From assembly GCF_047948215.1 (NCBI RefSeq), contig NC_134455.1, positions 222,684,526 through 222,748,525 of the forward strand: DNA of 64,000 nt. The letters run 5' to 3'. Below the pieces are notes generated by a model. That model saw only the letters and a list, made by a program, of their open reading frames with translations. It was not told where the DNA came from and did not search any database. Origin of the DNA: Lycorma delicatula. Lineage: Eukaryota > Arthropoda > Insecta > Hemiptera > Fulgoridae. Positions 46,940-60,002 of this stretch are shown piece by piece (within the stretch, counting starts at the first letter, position 1; every line of letters starts with the position of its first letter). The position numbers and the translations under genes are program-made.

Positions 46940-49128
46940 GTGAGTACTGTTAAAAATCTATAATTATATATGGTTGTATAACTTATTTAGTAGTGCTGCT
47001 TTTTCGTGATATTGATGTCTAGGCTGTAGTGCCTCCTGCATAACTTGTTTCGGTTGTAGATTGAATTAATTTTACAACTTGAGTAGTTTTGTTCCTTGAA
47101 ACTTGTTATTTGTCATTATTGAGGAATAATGTTTATTTATACTCTTGATCTTAGTAGATTCTGTTCTCAAATTTGATTCCAATTTCTCATGTTTAGCTAC
47201 ATCTTGGTTGTGACGTATTTGGTGATTCGAAAAAATGCTAGTGTTCATTTCTGTATTATGAGATTATGTATCGGCGTGCCTCACATTTCAAACCAAACAA
47301 AAAAACTCAAAGTATACTTATTGACTGCAATAAGTCTTTGTTATTCTATTAATTGACTACGTTTGTGATCGGTAGCGTATTGCATACAACTTGTCAGGCT
47401 TATCATTTTGTTAGATCAACGTGATCGTACTAGTCAGTTGTAGCAGTATTCCCAGATCAAGAAGTTGAGACTAGTACTTTAAAATTCAGATGCTATACTT
47501 GCTGAAAATTATTTATGTATGCCTTCAACACTTATAGATCACATTATCTCTTGAAAAACAGGAATTTTATTTTTGTTGTAGATTGATTGTTTATAAGATT
47601 ATGGCTAATGTAACACGTTTTAATTCATTAACACTTAAGTTCATAACACCTTATCATTTTTAACAAATTTTATTTATATACAAAGTAATTGTGTAAGAGC
47701 ACATAGACAAAGATTTAAGGTCAAATGATTTACTGTGTTATTGTATTTCGTATTGAAATTATCTTATGTAGATTGTTGAGCTCAAAATTACGTGAACATC
47801 TATAGAAAATTAATTTACTTCTTACTGTTCATTGGAAAAATCTCTCTTAATGGCTGTAAGGGTTTATATAATTGCTTTGGTCAGTCATAATAGATTGCAG
47901 CTATTTCACTTTTAACATTAATTTAATCTTTAAGTTGATTTATAAAAGCCAGTACATTACAGCTAGTGACATTCTTTCATGATTTAATATCTTTGAAAAT
48001 GCAAAAAAGTAAATATATTACTTATTGACATACTGCAATGGGAACTGTATTTTAATCAGTTGTTTTCTTAAGAGTGCAGTAATGATAATTATTACAATAA
48101 CTGATGTTCCATGTAAAATGTTTTAGTTTTCATTGTTTATGGCATTGATTTACTGCATAATAATCAGCTAGTAGAAGTTAATTTTTATTGATATGTATTC
48201 TTTTTTACCGTTTTCATAAAATTTTGATTATTTCCATTACATTGGCCAATTTTTGTAGTCTTTTGGGTTGATCAGGCGCTTCACCTTTTTTTGTTATATG
48301 TTTAAAAGTGTTTCATAGATTTATTATTTATATTTTCCATCATACTGTAGGTAATCATTACACATTGAGACAATTTTAATTCACATGTTGATAATTTAGG
48401 GAATAATGTGCTTGATCACAAACTATACAGTGATAAACAGTAAGATACACTTAAAAAAATTGACTGTACACTCTGTTATCGATGGTTATTCATTATTAAT
48501 CTGCATAAAAAATGTCATCTGCTTGTAAATCATGTGCTTTGTGCATGATCACAAACTGTATATTGCTAAAATATATAAGATAGGTTTAAAATAATAATTG
48601 TACACTGTTTTATTGATGGTTATTTGTTATAATTAGGATTATAAAAATTCTAACTTATCTTGTAAATGATATGCTTTGTCTGATTCCTTAGATAAGTTGC
48701 ATTATGTTTTGCACCATATTATGTGTCAGTTTCCTGAAATGTGTCACGTGTTATCTATTGAAATATTGGTTGCCACTTCTGGCATATCCAGTGAGTACTG
48801 AGTTCTCTGGAAGATCTTAAATTTGCTATCTTAAGCCTATTCATTTTTGTGTAGTCTTTTTGGGAACGCATATCTCATGCAAACTTTCTAATGTGGAGTC
48901 TTTCAATTTCTCAAGATTACTTTTTAGTGGTTCATATATTTTTTTTCAGGGAATTACTTGTCACCTTAAATATTCAATCTACCTCCTTTTTCTAGCATTT
49001 GTAAAAGCATAGACCCTGGATTTTAGTGAGCACTATTTTCAAGTATTACTTTAATCTGGTGCAATATTGAACCAGCTGTGCAATATTGGTATTCTAATAG
49101 ACCTAGTGTAACCTTGAATTGTAGTGAA
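46940..49128. other. first intron of RNF126-like gene, left part
   Basis: AT-rich intron without a recognised gene or strong repeat. Confidence 0.5.
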
Positions 49129-49136
49129 TTTACTGT
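49129..49136 (+). repeat. 8-bp target duplication, left
   Basis: tttactgt, matching 49742-49749 (tttactgc) in 7 of 8 bases. Confidence 0.75.
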
Positions 49137-49741
49137 GGTACTTTTCAAGAAGATGCCCGCATCTGATCTGTAGTTAGTTGTTGGATGGCACCACTGAAAG
49201 GAGAAAATAAATAAATTAAAATTATAATTAACTTTATATGATAAATAAATAAATTAAAATTATAATTAACTTTATATGATAAATAAATATAATCTAACCA
49301 AACGTAATCTACGCTCACTTCACTCGCCAACCTTGACTAGTGAGCGTAGGTTAAGTTTCGTTCTATTATATATTTATTTAGTAATTAATGTAAATTTATT
49401 ATACAGTGCACCTTCAATTTATGTGGCTGTTACGTTCCGAAAAATTTCTGCGTAAAATGAAATCGTGAAAATTGAGACTCAGATTTAATAGGTTTGTGTT
49501 AAAGTTATACAGTAAATGATATACGTAAATTACTGTATTCAAGAAATACTGTACTTTATTTTACTATTTCATTATTACAGTATCATTGTATTTTTTTATT
49601 GATATTACAGTACAATGTATGCATTTAAAAAGTATAAATATGTACTATTTATTTTTTCCTTTCAGTGGTGCCATCTCACAACTAACTACAACGACAATTT
49701 ACTAACTACAAATCAACTGCGGGTTCTTCTTGAAAAGTACC
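49137..49741. mobile_element. hAT-type MITE 2, 605 bp, long inverted repeats
   Basis: The arms start GGTACTTTTCAAGAAG on both sides and continue with a shared stretch including agatggcaccactgaaagg-type sequence, about 75-95 bp per arm (49137-49215 and 49662-49741). Near-perfect 8-bp duplications flank it. The centre is AT-rich, includes a 38-bp tandem duplication (about 49206-49281), and has words (gcgagtgaagtgagcg, ggttagattatatttat on the minus strand) that align with the centre of MITE 1. It has no transposase, so a hAT source must act in trans. Confidence 0.88.
49206..49281 (+). repeat. 38-bp tandem duplication inside MITE 2
   Basis: Two head-to-tail copies of an AT-rich unit containing attataattaactttatatg. 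Confidence 0.85.
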
Positions 49742-49749
49742 TTTACTGC
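49742..49749 (+). repeat. 8-bp target duplication, right
   Basis: Pairs with 49129-49136. Confidence 0.75.
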
Positions 49750-50425
49750 TTTTTTTAAATCTATTACTAGATTGCTTATTCTTTCCTTTCATTATTTTAC
49801 TCTTTTTGTGTTGACTAAGTGTAAAATAAAAATCTCTGTCTAATGTGTTATTATTTAATGTTCATCAGATAGTTGTGTAAAATTGATTCCAAATTCGTCA
49901 TATGGGTTTGGTTTTGAATTTGATTTATCCAAAAGTAAGTTATTCCTCAAAGAACATTTCAAGTTTGGGTAAATAATCATATTATTGAAATTGTCTTGAA
50001 ATTTGAACACGTTTTATGTATTTTCAGAAATTAATATTTTGTTATCTTCTATAATTTTCATGCATAGTCTGTACTGTTGGGATTCACAAATTATGTCTTT
50101 ATATAATGCTAACCCCTTTTAATTAACAGCATCTTTATTCTCTATAGAATCTCCCATGTTGTATAACTAACATATTACTGGTTATGTCATAATTACTATA
50201 TTCCATGTTAGTGTAGATGTTATCTATTACATGAATAGTATTATGTTAGTAGAATCAGTAATATTATTTCCATCTGCAAACAACTGATAGTCAGTACTAT
50301 TATGCATCATAAATGTCATTAATTATCAATCATTATTATTAAATGTGACTTGCCAGGCGAGTAAAAAAAAAAAAAATAGCACTGCATCTTGTCATATGGA
50401 TCTCATTACAAGAAAGTCTAGTTTA

Positions 50426-50675
50426 CTATTTTAACAAAAAAATACATGATGACCTAGCTTTTCTGAAGAGTTGGTCTAATGTGACAGTACAGAAAAAAAT
50501 TTTAGAAACCTTTATTTTTGGTTCATAGTTAGGTTCATGTCACGATGAAATTTTTAAATTGTACAATTTGAGAATGTAAATAATTTTGGCTTCTCATTGG
50601 ATTGCAGAATGAAAACAACTAAAAGTCACATAAAAGCTGAAATTTTAAAAAGATTAGCTGGTTAAAAAGTGGAAT
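50426..50675 (+). repeat. dispersed direct repeat, copy 1
   Basis: About 245 bp nearly identical to 53036-53292, starting around ttttaaca-aaaa-ata-atgatgacctag and running to the ggttaaaaagtgga end. No coding capacity, no inverted ends. Probably an uncharacterised transposon fragment or a segmental duplication in the intron. Confidence 0.85.
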
Positions 50676-53035
50676 TAGCTTCCTGGCCTGGCAGTGTTAA
50701 ATTCCACATAAAGAATTTATATTAAAAAAATCCCCACTATTCTTTATGTTAATTTTTAAGTGGTGCATCTAAACAGGAAATTGTCAAAATTAAATCCATG
50801 TAGCTTGTTTATAACTGTAGAACAACTTTAAACCTGGCATTATTTGTAGCTATTGACATCCGATCTGGAATATATCAGCGCTTCACTGTCCAAAACCAAC
50901 TGATCAGGGTACTTTCCGATAACTTAATAACTTAGCTACCAATAATGTCCTTACCATCTAACAATATAGGAATGTTTAATATGGGTATTGTAGTTGTCAC
51001 TGTGAAGTTTGATAATTAGTAAGAACATAAATAACTTCTGCTCCAGCTGTCATTCTACTGTCCATAAGAGTTGCATAATTTTTTATGACATTATACATTG
51101 TTCTGCTATTTTATTTCGCAACAATTGCATGCAGTAGTAGTAGTACAAGTAATAGCACAGTAATTTTTTTTATGTAGTATTAGAAAATTAACAGAAATAA
51201 TTATTATTTTAATTAAATTTCAGAATTAAAAACTAAATCTGACAATGCATTCATTATATTAAATAGAATTGCACATACTTATTATTTTATTGTAGATAAA
51301 TTTTTTAATGGTATAATTATGATACATTACAGTTTTACCCTATCAAGAAGTCCAATAATTTGATATGCTTATCTTATACATTGATGAATCACAGTAAGTT
51401 TAATTAACGAAACTTATAATTAGTCTCTAGATAAAAAACATTTTACAAATATATAAATAAACAAAACTGCTATAAAATTTGTAACAGCATCAAAATCTGA
51501 ATTCTGAGTTAATCATATCACTTTCGCTGTCATTTTCCAAAGAGACTGTAAAAGATTGCAGTGTATTATCAGTTATGTACTCCTGTCTCTTCATATCCTG
51601 CTTTCTTCACAGGTGGCTTCCAGTGCCAAAATGCTTTCTTAACAAGGCTTCCAATGCAATACCTTCATTTCAGGGAATTTATTTTAGCATACTATCTAAT
51701 ATTGTCACTGTCAAAAGTTGCATTTTGGCTTTCTACATAACCTTTTACTTCAACTTAAGTTTTTAATTTTTAATTTATTCAAATGAACTTAACTTAAAGC
51801 AATAATAAGGCTTTAGTAAGGAAAGAAATAAGTGGCACCAGCAGAATCATACTCCATCCACAAGCGACTACCGAAAATTCTTTTTTTGTACCTGTCTGCT
51901 TGTATTTACTTTACTAAAATTATTTATTTTGCATTTGATGTGTCTAAATAAATATTATTTATTTTGCTTATGATGTGTTATTTATATGATTTATTTTGCT
52001 ATTGAGATGTATCTATTGTTTATTAGGTCATTTAATGAGAGGGCGATTCATTTATTTTGATAATTGTTTCACTTACAAATTGTGTCAGTACTTGTCTATG
52101 TTGATTTATTATCTCTTAAAATAATAGACAATATCTAGATTTCCAAATCATTTTTAAATACTAGGTAATAGATTTTCATAATCAAAACAGTTAATTTTAT
52201 TATATTATTTTCCAAGAAATTAAAATGACTGGTTCAAGGGTATAGTTAGTAAATTGTTAAGATAATACTAATAGCATTATAATTGACATTTTATTTAACA
52301 TGTATTTACGGCAACAATTTTTGCAGAGAAATGTAAAAAGTAAGGCTTGATTTGAAGGAAAAAATTTGTGTATCAGTAGCCTATAATGTTGTCATTAAAA
52401 CCATAATTTAGTATGATGAACACTACCTGCTGCGAAAAGGTATGATTATATATCTGTACTAAAGATTTCCTGACCAAAGTTAATGGTTATGCATCTGGCT
52501 ATGTTTTCACTCAATTTTTTTTTTTTTATAAATTGCAATTGTTTTTGCACTTTATAATAAATTGGAGGCAGTAACTTTGTTCAAAAATAAGTTTAAATCA
52601 GATGTGAACAAAGAAGGATTCTGGTATTTTATTACTTTTTGCCATCATAGCAATAACAATGCTTTGGACAAGTTATTTTAATGTGAAGGAAGTAGGATCT
52701 TTGACCTATATAAATACTTATAATACAGAAGGTTTCTAATCATTGTATATAGTAGCATTCAGGAATATTTGGAAATTAAATTTGAGATACTCTAGTGAAG
52801 AAGACAATCAGCTCACTGTAGCGATAACTCTAAAATTACTCTATCAATCCGTTAGGTAATGTATTAAAAAATTTAAAAAAGCAAACTTTGAGCATCTGAT
52901 GATGTTAGTAAGGAAAAAAGATTGATGATTCTATTGCTAAAGAAAAAATGTAACTCCCAAAACTGGAAGTAGGAAACAGTGGGAGCATAAGTTTTAAGTT
53001 TATATCCACCCCTCTCTAAAGTATATAACATAGTT
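50676..53035. other. intron sequence between the two repeats
   Basis: AT-rich; nothing recognised. Confidence 0.5.
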
Positions 53036-53292
53036 GACCATTTTAACAGAAAAAATATACGATGACCTAGCTTTTCTGAAGAGTTGGTCTAATGTGACAG
53101 TACAGAAAAAAAATTTTAGTAACCTTTATTTTTGGTTCATAGTTAGGTTCGTGTCATGATGAAATTATTAATTGTACAATTTGAGAATATAAATAATTTT
53201 GGCTTTTCATTGGACTGCAGAATGAAAACTGCTAACAAGTCAAATAAAAGCTGAAATTCAAAAAGATTAACTGGTTAAAAAAGTGGATTTAT
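53036..53292 (+). repeat. dispersed direct repeat, copy 2
   Basis: Same orientation as copy 1, about 2.6 kb away. Shares tctgaagagttggtctaatg and ggttcatagttaggttc. About 90 percent alike by eye. Confidence 0.85.
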
Positions 53293-53749
53293 AAAGGAGA
53301 CAGTTATGAATTGTGACCACCTATAAAACTAAAAAGTTAACATAGAATATGAAATGATATAGCTTAAAATTGTGTTACTGCAATTTTCCTAGTGACAGAT
53401 AGTTTGCAGCATTAGTAAATTGTTGTTTGATACTAATAGTATTTATTTAGTGTCCACATTTACTTTACATTATTTCATATAATTATTATGGTTTTTTTTA
53501 TAATATAGATAGACTGTAACCACTTTAGAAAAAAAAAATATTTTGTAGCTACATAATGTGAATAATAAAATTGACCCGCAATCGAAAATAAGCCATTCAG
53601 GAAATTTGTCAAAGGCTACTGAATCAATTTCAATGAGAGGGAAATACTCTTTGTTTCAAATAGTCATATATTTATGAGGCATATGTTCAATAATACATTC
53701 CCAAGTTGACATTAGCGAATATGTAATGACATAGGAGTGGATAAGAGTC

Positions 53750-54185
53750 ACTTTGCTACTTGCTTGCACTGTCGGGGCAAAAATAAGTCCATCATGGCAT
53801 CCATTTTTGGGACTTGTTATTTGCTTATTGATTTTTTTTTACACGATTAACATACTATGAATGTTGCGTCTCCTTTCAGCTCTTGACAAAGTAAAAGTCA
53901 CTTTCAGGAACAAAATGTGCTATAAGCCAATCAGAAATGTAATTCTCCTTCATGACAGTGCAATGTCTCACACAGTAGTTAATGCCTGGGATAAACTAAA
54001 AAAATAATTTACTGTGAAACCTTGGAAAATCCTTGTCCAGATTTATCCCCCCTTTTTTTTGTTTGGACAGAAGTGTGCAATTGGCTCATAACATATTCTC
54101 GAACCTTTTTTGAAGAAAGCTTCCCACAATGTTGGAAAAAGTGTGTAGATCTTCAGGAAGAATATGTGGAAATGCAATAACATGC
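53750..54185 (+). pseudogene. mariner-like transposase C-terminal relic
   Basis: Across shifting frames the plus strand reads IMASIFGTCYLLIDFFL and HTMNVASPFSS (the block before the second catalytic Asp). It then reads RNKMCYKPIRNVILLHDSAM followed by SHTVVNAWDKLKK, with the HD-x-A-x-x-H block. PWKILVQIYPPFF stands where the SPDL block should be, and VCRSSGRICGN near the end matches the family C-terminus. It lies in the first intron of the RNF126-like gene and is dead. Confidence 0.6.
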
Positions 54186-55105
54186 TTTGTATTTTTATTT
54201 TATACTAATAATGTTAAAAAACAAAAGTCTAGTTCGTATTTAACTGATACTCATACATGTTCAATGGAAATTAACATCATTGTTACCTTAAATACTAATT
54301 CAGAATTGACATGTTATCAAGCTTTTACTCAGGATTTAGAACTCAGAACCTATGTGGACACATGACATATTTTTGTGAGAGTAAAAATATATTCAATGTT
54401 ACCACCACACAAAGAGAAGTTTTGTATGAATTTGTTACACTAAAACAATAACTAATTTGATTTACCTTGATCAGAGAAAATCCCTTTGTGGTTTGATTGT
54501 TCTTAATTTTCTCTATCATTTTCTTTGGAATAAAATAAGAATTACTCTCTCCTCTCATTCCCTTTCCTCTTTCCTCTCTGCTTTCCTTTTGTTTCTTGAA
54601 TTTGAAATTCTATTTATCTTATGAAGCAAAATAAAATAAACAAAATAAATTCTGTTTATATAAAATAAATATTCTTTTAATCTCTTAAAAAAAAAAATTA
54701 GAATTTTGATTTTGGATGGAAATTTGTAATTCTGAACCTAGTAAAGTAAATGTAAGATCTATTGATTTTTTTTAAAGAATATTTGTAAAAATGTCAAGAA
54801 TAAATAAACATTTAGCTAGAATAAACCTTATTTTAGTTCTCTCTCAGCTCATTGGTATCAACAAATGAAGTGAGATTACTTGGCTGTAGTGTGCTAAATT
54901 TACAATGCATCCCCATTCATCATTTTTCATTGTTTTCTAATCTGATGTTTATGTATATTTTTTCTTTTTTCAGAAATACACAATTGTGAGTTTTTCAGTC
55001 TTAACTTTTAAATAATATTTTATTAAGTAATGAATAAAAGTACTCTGAATTAATAATATTGCAATGTTCTGTTGTCAGAATTAAACTATTTTCTTTTTGT
55101 TTAAG
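54186..55105. other. end of the first RNF126-like intron
   Basis: AT-rich. It ends in a T-rich tract and AG acceptor (55104-55105). Confidence 0.55.
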
Positions 55106-55216
55106 GATTATGAGTGTCCAACATGTCATTGTGGTTTCATAGAAATTCTTGATGCTCCACCTGAGGCCAATGAAGAGAGCGATTCATCTGATGTGGAGGC
55201 TGGTCAGCCATTTGAG
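55106..55216 (+). CDS. RNF126/RNF115-like E3 ligase, second coding exon
   Basis: After an acceptor with a T-rich tract, the exon reads DYECPTCHCGFIEILDAPPE, then ANEESDSSDVEAGQPFE, and a GTGTGA donor follows at 55217; it is 37 codons in phase 0 at both ends. C32-x2-C35 completes the zinc ribbon begun in exon 1, giving C-x2-C-x12-C-x2-C, and GFIE after it is the family signature. The acidic Ser/Asp-rich continuation is the usual linker. The RING-H2 domain and C-terminus are not seen and should lie right of the window. Confidence 0.82.
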
Positions 55217-55575
55217 GTGTGAAATATTTACTTAGCAATGATTTTTTTTTTTTTAAAGTGTACTGTTCATTAAATTTTTTTTAAATAACCTGTTTAACTT
55301 GTTTGTAAAGTTGTTATCATTTAATCTGTTTGGCTATTTAGTATTTGGTGTATTTTTCTGATTACAATTTTTTAAATTAATTTTATTAAGCATGGCCTGT
55401 TTGTTATTAATATATAAATTATTTATATAATAATTTCCACTTACCAACAATCTTTAATAGTAATGTTAGAGCACTTTCGGATTACTAATCCATCCTTAGG
55501 AACAATGATGTGTTATACATTATAATTATTTACTTCACATCATTAATTCATAATAAATTAAATTTTATAGAAATA
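55217..55575. other. start of the second RNF126-like intron
   Basis: AT-rich; nothing recognised before the Helitron edge. Confidence 0.5.
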
Positions 55576-55666
55576 CTAGCTGTACCCTCTCATGCTTTGC
55601 TGTGGCACATTGTGGTTGCATGGATGAGAAATGAGAAACAAAACAAAGCATACGTCTCATAGAAGT

Positions 55667-57284
55667 TTAATTTTGCAATACTTGTGGATATACAATATTT
55701 TTTGTTTTTCCACTGTCTGCGTAGATATAAAGGCTATCTGGTTTGCCGACTTGGGAACACGCAACATACAGTTGTCCATGTGAGAAGCAATCCGCATATA
55801 AATCTAAACCATACAATTCTAAAGATAGACCTTGAGCTTTATTGATTGTGATTGCAAATGCCAATCGAATTGGGAATTGCAATCTTTTAAATTGAAATTG
55901 TGTATCGGTCGGGATCTTGGGTATTCGAGGACTGAGGACATCTTCACCTTTGAAAGGCCCCGATAAAATCATTGCTTCCACTACGTTATTCATTTTCTTA
56001 ACTGCAAGTCGCATGCCGTTGCAGAGTTTTGGCTGATTAATATTCCGCAACAGGATAATTGGCACACCTATTTTCAATTTTAATATGTGTGGTGGCATCC
56101 CTGGCAGATCAAGTGAGTTTAAAAATTCCGTTGGATAATTAACTACTTCATCTGCTTCCACAACGGTGTGTATCGACTTATATGCAATTTCCTCACTTTG
56201 AATGCTGAATTGAATAACATTATCAAGTTGATAGACATCTTTGTTCTTGCAGCAAGGATAGCTCGTTCACTGTGCAAATTGTGATTTCTATGATTAATTT
56301 GAATATCAGGAAATACTTTTTTGATCAGTTCTTCTTTTGATGTTACTAAATTTCAAAAATTATCAGGAAATGATATTCGTCTAGATGTCTCATCGACTGG
56401 CAGCTGTCTGTTTCCAATGTCCAGTATTTGTCGTGAGAATACCTCAGCTGATGGATCATTCTGCAACTGGACACACATATTCGTAGTCAACTGCAATGTA
56501 TGTACGTGTCGCCACAGATGATTATTTCAGGCAAGCATTTATTTCGTCTGCTGGTGTCAATCGAGAAATTACAGGCAATGTTTGCCTAAAATCTCCTGCG
56601 AGCAATATCAAAGCATTCCTGAATGGTTGAACGTAAATCTCGTAACGATAGATTTTTATGTGCCATTGTGTATTCATTCCAAACAATGAGTTTACATTTT
56701 TGTAATACTTTTCCCATACCGGATGCTTTGGAAATATTGCACGTGGGAGTCTCGATGATTTGCATGTTTAATGGCAACTTCAGAGCTGAATGTGTAGTCC
56801 TTCCACCTGGTAACAATGTCGCAGCTATTCCAGACGAAGCAAGAGCTAAGGCTATGTCATTTTTTGATCGAACCGTTGCTAGAATCAATCTAATGAGAAT
56901 GTTTTCCCAGTTCCTCCTGGCGCATCCAAGAAGAAGGTCCCCCCCAACTCTGTCATTTATCATTTGCATTATGCGATCATAAATGCCTTTCTGTTCACGT
57001 GTTAATTTGGGTATGTTTGATTGACATCTACTGTTGATTGGGAATTTGACATATGACTGAAGATCACATATGTTGTAACTCTGTTCACGGCGTAAATCCA
57101 CATCAAATGAAGCAATCACAGCTCGGGTAGGTGCTGGAATTCCCAATTGACTAAGAACTTTATTTGCAATAGCTAAGCACTTGTCTTCAATATTTATCAA
57201 TGCTTTGTTGTAAATGCCTTCTGTAAATTCCATGGTCATATTGGCATTTTCTAGGCATACTCTCTGCAAAATATCCTCAGCCAT
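55667..57284 (-). pseudogene. Helitron helicase (Pif1-like), disrupted
   Basis: 57284-56586 covers the helicase start (LTREQKGIYDRIMQMINDRV) and continues through SKNDIALALASSGIAATLLP and GGRTTHSALKLP. The Walker A motif GGTGKT is present at about 56900-56930 but in another frame. One indel at a G/C run near 56938-56944 enters that frame and another near 56897 leaves it, so the downstream frame is restored. 56161-55667 covers the end: VPIILLRNINQPKLCNGMRL, FAITINKAQG and FSHGQLYVACSQVG, where the usual Arg of the last helicase motif is Gln. The joining part (56162-56585) is shifted. Confidence 0.8.
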
Positions 57285-57600
57285 ATGCGATTGATATCTT
57301 TCATAACTCTGTGGGAGATGAAGGGAAGCAAGCAGTCAATAGCGCGTATCAATGTAGCGTGCAACAGTGTTGCACACGTCATTAATACATATATCCCACT
57401 GTTAGTTGTTTTCTAATAAATTCAGAGCTTGACACGCAGTGCGGAAAGTGGCATGTGTGACGCCGTCAACTATTTTCAATTGCTGAAAAGATCTAGGACC
57501 AGGCACATTTACCAATATCATGCGAAGGAAAAAAACATTCATCTTGATTGGGATGCACTGTATAAAGTCTACCAATTGTATTTTCTCTGAAAATGCCAGG

Positions 57601-59304
57601 TTAACCGTCGTCTGGCTCCCCTCGTCTGCGTTGTACTAATACTTTTTTAGTTACATTCCACGTGTAATAAGAGAGAACTTCTGAATACATCAGTGTTCTG
57701 GTGAAAGCGTCTTCCTGGCATAAGGTGAAAAAAGCAGTCAGAGTTGTACCAGGTGTATTAAGGGCTCTTTGTTGCACATTTGCATCCGTGAAATAAACAT
57801 GCTGTCCATTCTCTAAATGTACTGCTAAGTGAACCACAGCTGGATTGTGTTCATGCATGGGAAATGAAAAAATTCCCCATGCAGCCTCATTGCTGCTTAT
57901 GTATCTTCCAGCCTGGTATTGTGTAATTTCATAGATATCTCGTACTGCATTTCTGTCACTATTTTCTGATTGCACACTAAAAACTGCCATATCACTGCCT
58001 TTATTTTCATACTTACAGATGTATTTAATTGATTTGACGGAATTGCAATATTCTACTTTTATGTGGGCTTTGTATGTTTTTGACAACAAAGGCGAATGTG
58101 GAACCACCCAACAGTTGTCTACATCAATATCACTATTTTGCATGTGTATAGTTGCCAAATTCCTACCATCTTCAGTTGATCGTCTCCTATACCGAAGATA
58201 TCCATCGTCTCCTGTTACTGTGTTGGCTGCGAATGCTCTAGGATATTGCTTAGAGCTCCCATCTACCATGCATGGTGAATTCGGATTTAGTGTACAGCAT
58301 GGTCCATGTATCATGTTTTTGATAACTGCATACAAATCCTTATCGACGTCGGCCCCGTGGAACTCTGCGCATATCACATCGTCGATTTCGTCTGAAGTTA
58401 TTTTATCGTGTAGCCAGATTAGTATATGTGCATGTGGCAATCCTCTCTTTTGCCATTCTACTGAATACATCCAGCAGCGCACATATCCAAATACTTCATG
58501 TTTCACAATGAAATCCATCAGCGACTTAAGCTTTTGTCTGAAAACACATGCTATGATGTCATGCCTATCCATGTGTGATTGCCCAGGAAGTAACAGCTGC
58601 TGTATCTCGTCCCAAGTTTTCCAACGTTGGTTGTATTACCGTCATTCACAACTGCATCTCGCAAATGAATGTATTCTTCAGAGCGGAGTTTGGTCTGATT
58701 CAAACAGAGGAGAATAGCAAACGTAATGTTTCAGTTTTTGCATACATATCCACAATATACTGGTGAAACAACTGACGGCATTTCAAAATATAACTGTCCT
58801 TGTTCCTCCGAATCATTAAGCGGTATGCGTAAAAGTTCATTGAGCTGCACTTTTTATTGATTTCTGCACCATTTACTGGATTTATCATTTTCAAATTGAA
58901 ATGATATCCATCTGCACCATCCCAAACGATAACTGGATATTGTAAAGCATCGTATCAACGGTGAGTTTCTGTGACATTTATCAATTGATCGTTTCTTCGA
59001 TGGAGAACAATATCTCTAGGTTGGAACTGATCTCTGACTATGAAATTGCTATGTTGTCTATAGTTGGAGCATTATATCTCCGGACATGTTCTCCAGCGGG
59101 CGTTTTGTCTGCTTGAATGACAATCTTGTGGGTATCTGATGGCATCATATCAATTGCCGTTTTGAACAAACGCACCAAATTGTTCCTTTCGCGAAGGAGC
59201 TTCTGTAGCTGCGAAATAGTGGATCTTAGCAAGGTATGTATTCCACAACGTGCATCGACTTCATGTCTACCATCACCAATGAAGTACATTTGAAGGAAGG
59301 TCAC
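57601..59304 (-). pseudogene. Helitron Rep (HUH/Y2) region, one internal deletion
   Basis: 59304-59038 reads YFIGDGRHEVDARCGI and PSDTHKIVIQADKTPAGEHV, the start of the Helitron_like_N domain. 58894-58700 reads a FYAYRLMIRR segment. Around 58610-58620 about 40 codons are missing compared with the family, and the frame changes there (VGK joined to TWDEIQQL). 58572-57601 is open for 323 codons: the HUH motif is intact in QKRGLPHAHILIWLHD, and the two catalytic tyrosines are intact in KYICKYENKG. The Rep part alone keeps its key residues, but the deletion and frame breaks upstream prevent a full protein. Confidence 0.85.
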
Positions 59305-59507
59305 TATCTGGGAACGAGAGCAGGGAGCTAGCTTTGTGATATATTTGCCCTTTGATTTTAAAAGTTGGCATGAATTGAGTCGTTACGATTTACGCACCCA
59401 ATGACGTCATTTGGAAGCAAGAGTTATATTTCCTGATATTCGATAGGAAATTCTTTGATTCAGTGGTAGATCCAGCAAGTAGAGTGTTCAATGGCTCTGG
59501 TGGTGCA

Positions 59508-60002
59508 TCAAGTTGAGGCAATTTGATTTTTCCGCCAGTGCAAACAGCGCAACATCCCTTTCGTTTCATTATTAAACTTTAGAAACTGGCAGTAGGTACA
59601 GACATGACTCATCTGGCCAATGAAAACATGCCGACTTGAACTATAATCAACAGCTGGATTGTACCGGAACGCAAGACGATTGTATTGCAGATTCAGATTA
59701 GCTGTTCTTTGGGTTCGTGTTTCAGCTATCCTCACCCTGTCGCGTTTATTCCATTGAGAGTGAACCAAATCTGTTGCTGCAGAACGCAACTGACATGCTC
59801 GCAATCGTGCATCCTCAAGCCTGACTGCTCGTCTTTCTGCTGGTTCCACGTTACGTATCTGGATGGTGCTTAGTCTGTTCCTCTCTCGTACGGATGCCCG
59901 CTCTTCCTCAGTCATATTCGAAAGCCGTCTTATTGATCCTTCTTTGTGGCCAGTGCGACAGCCCGAATTCGATTTTCTGCGAGGCAATATTTCGGTTATC
60001 AC
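59508..60002 (-). pseudogene. Helitron N-terminal region
   Basis: Open for 164 codons from 60002, rich in Arg/Glu/Ala repeats (TEEERASVRERNRLSTIQ-type), ending with CTYCQFLKFNNETKGM-like residues. That matches the N-terminal basic region and zinc-like segment before the Rep of insect Helitrons. It is shifted relative to the next block at 59304. Confidence 0.65.

Noticed and set aside
58019..58717. Open frame of 232 codons on the plus strand
   Set aside because: Antisense to the Helitron Rep frame, which has clear catalytic motifs.
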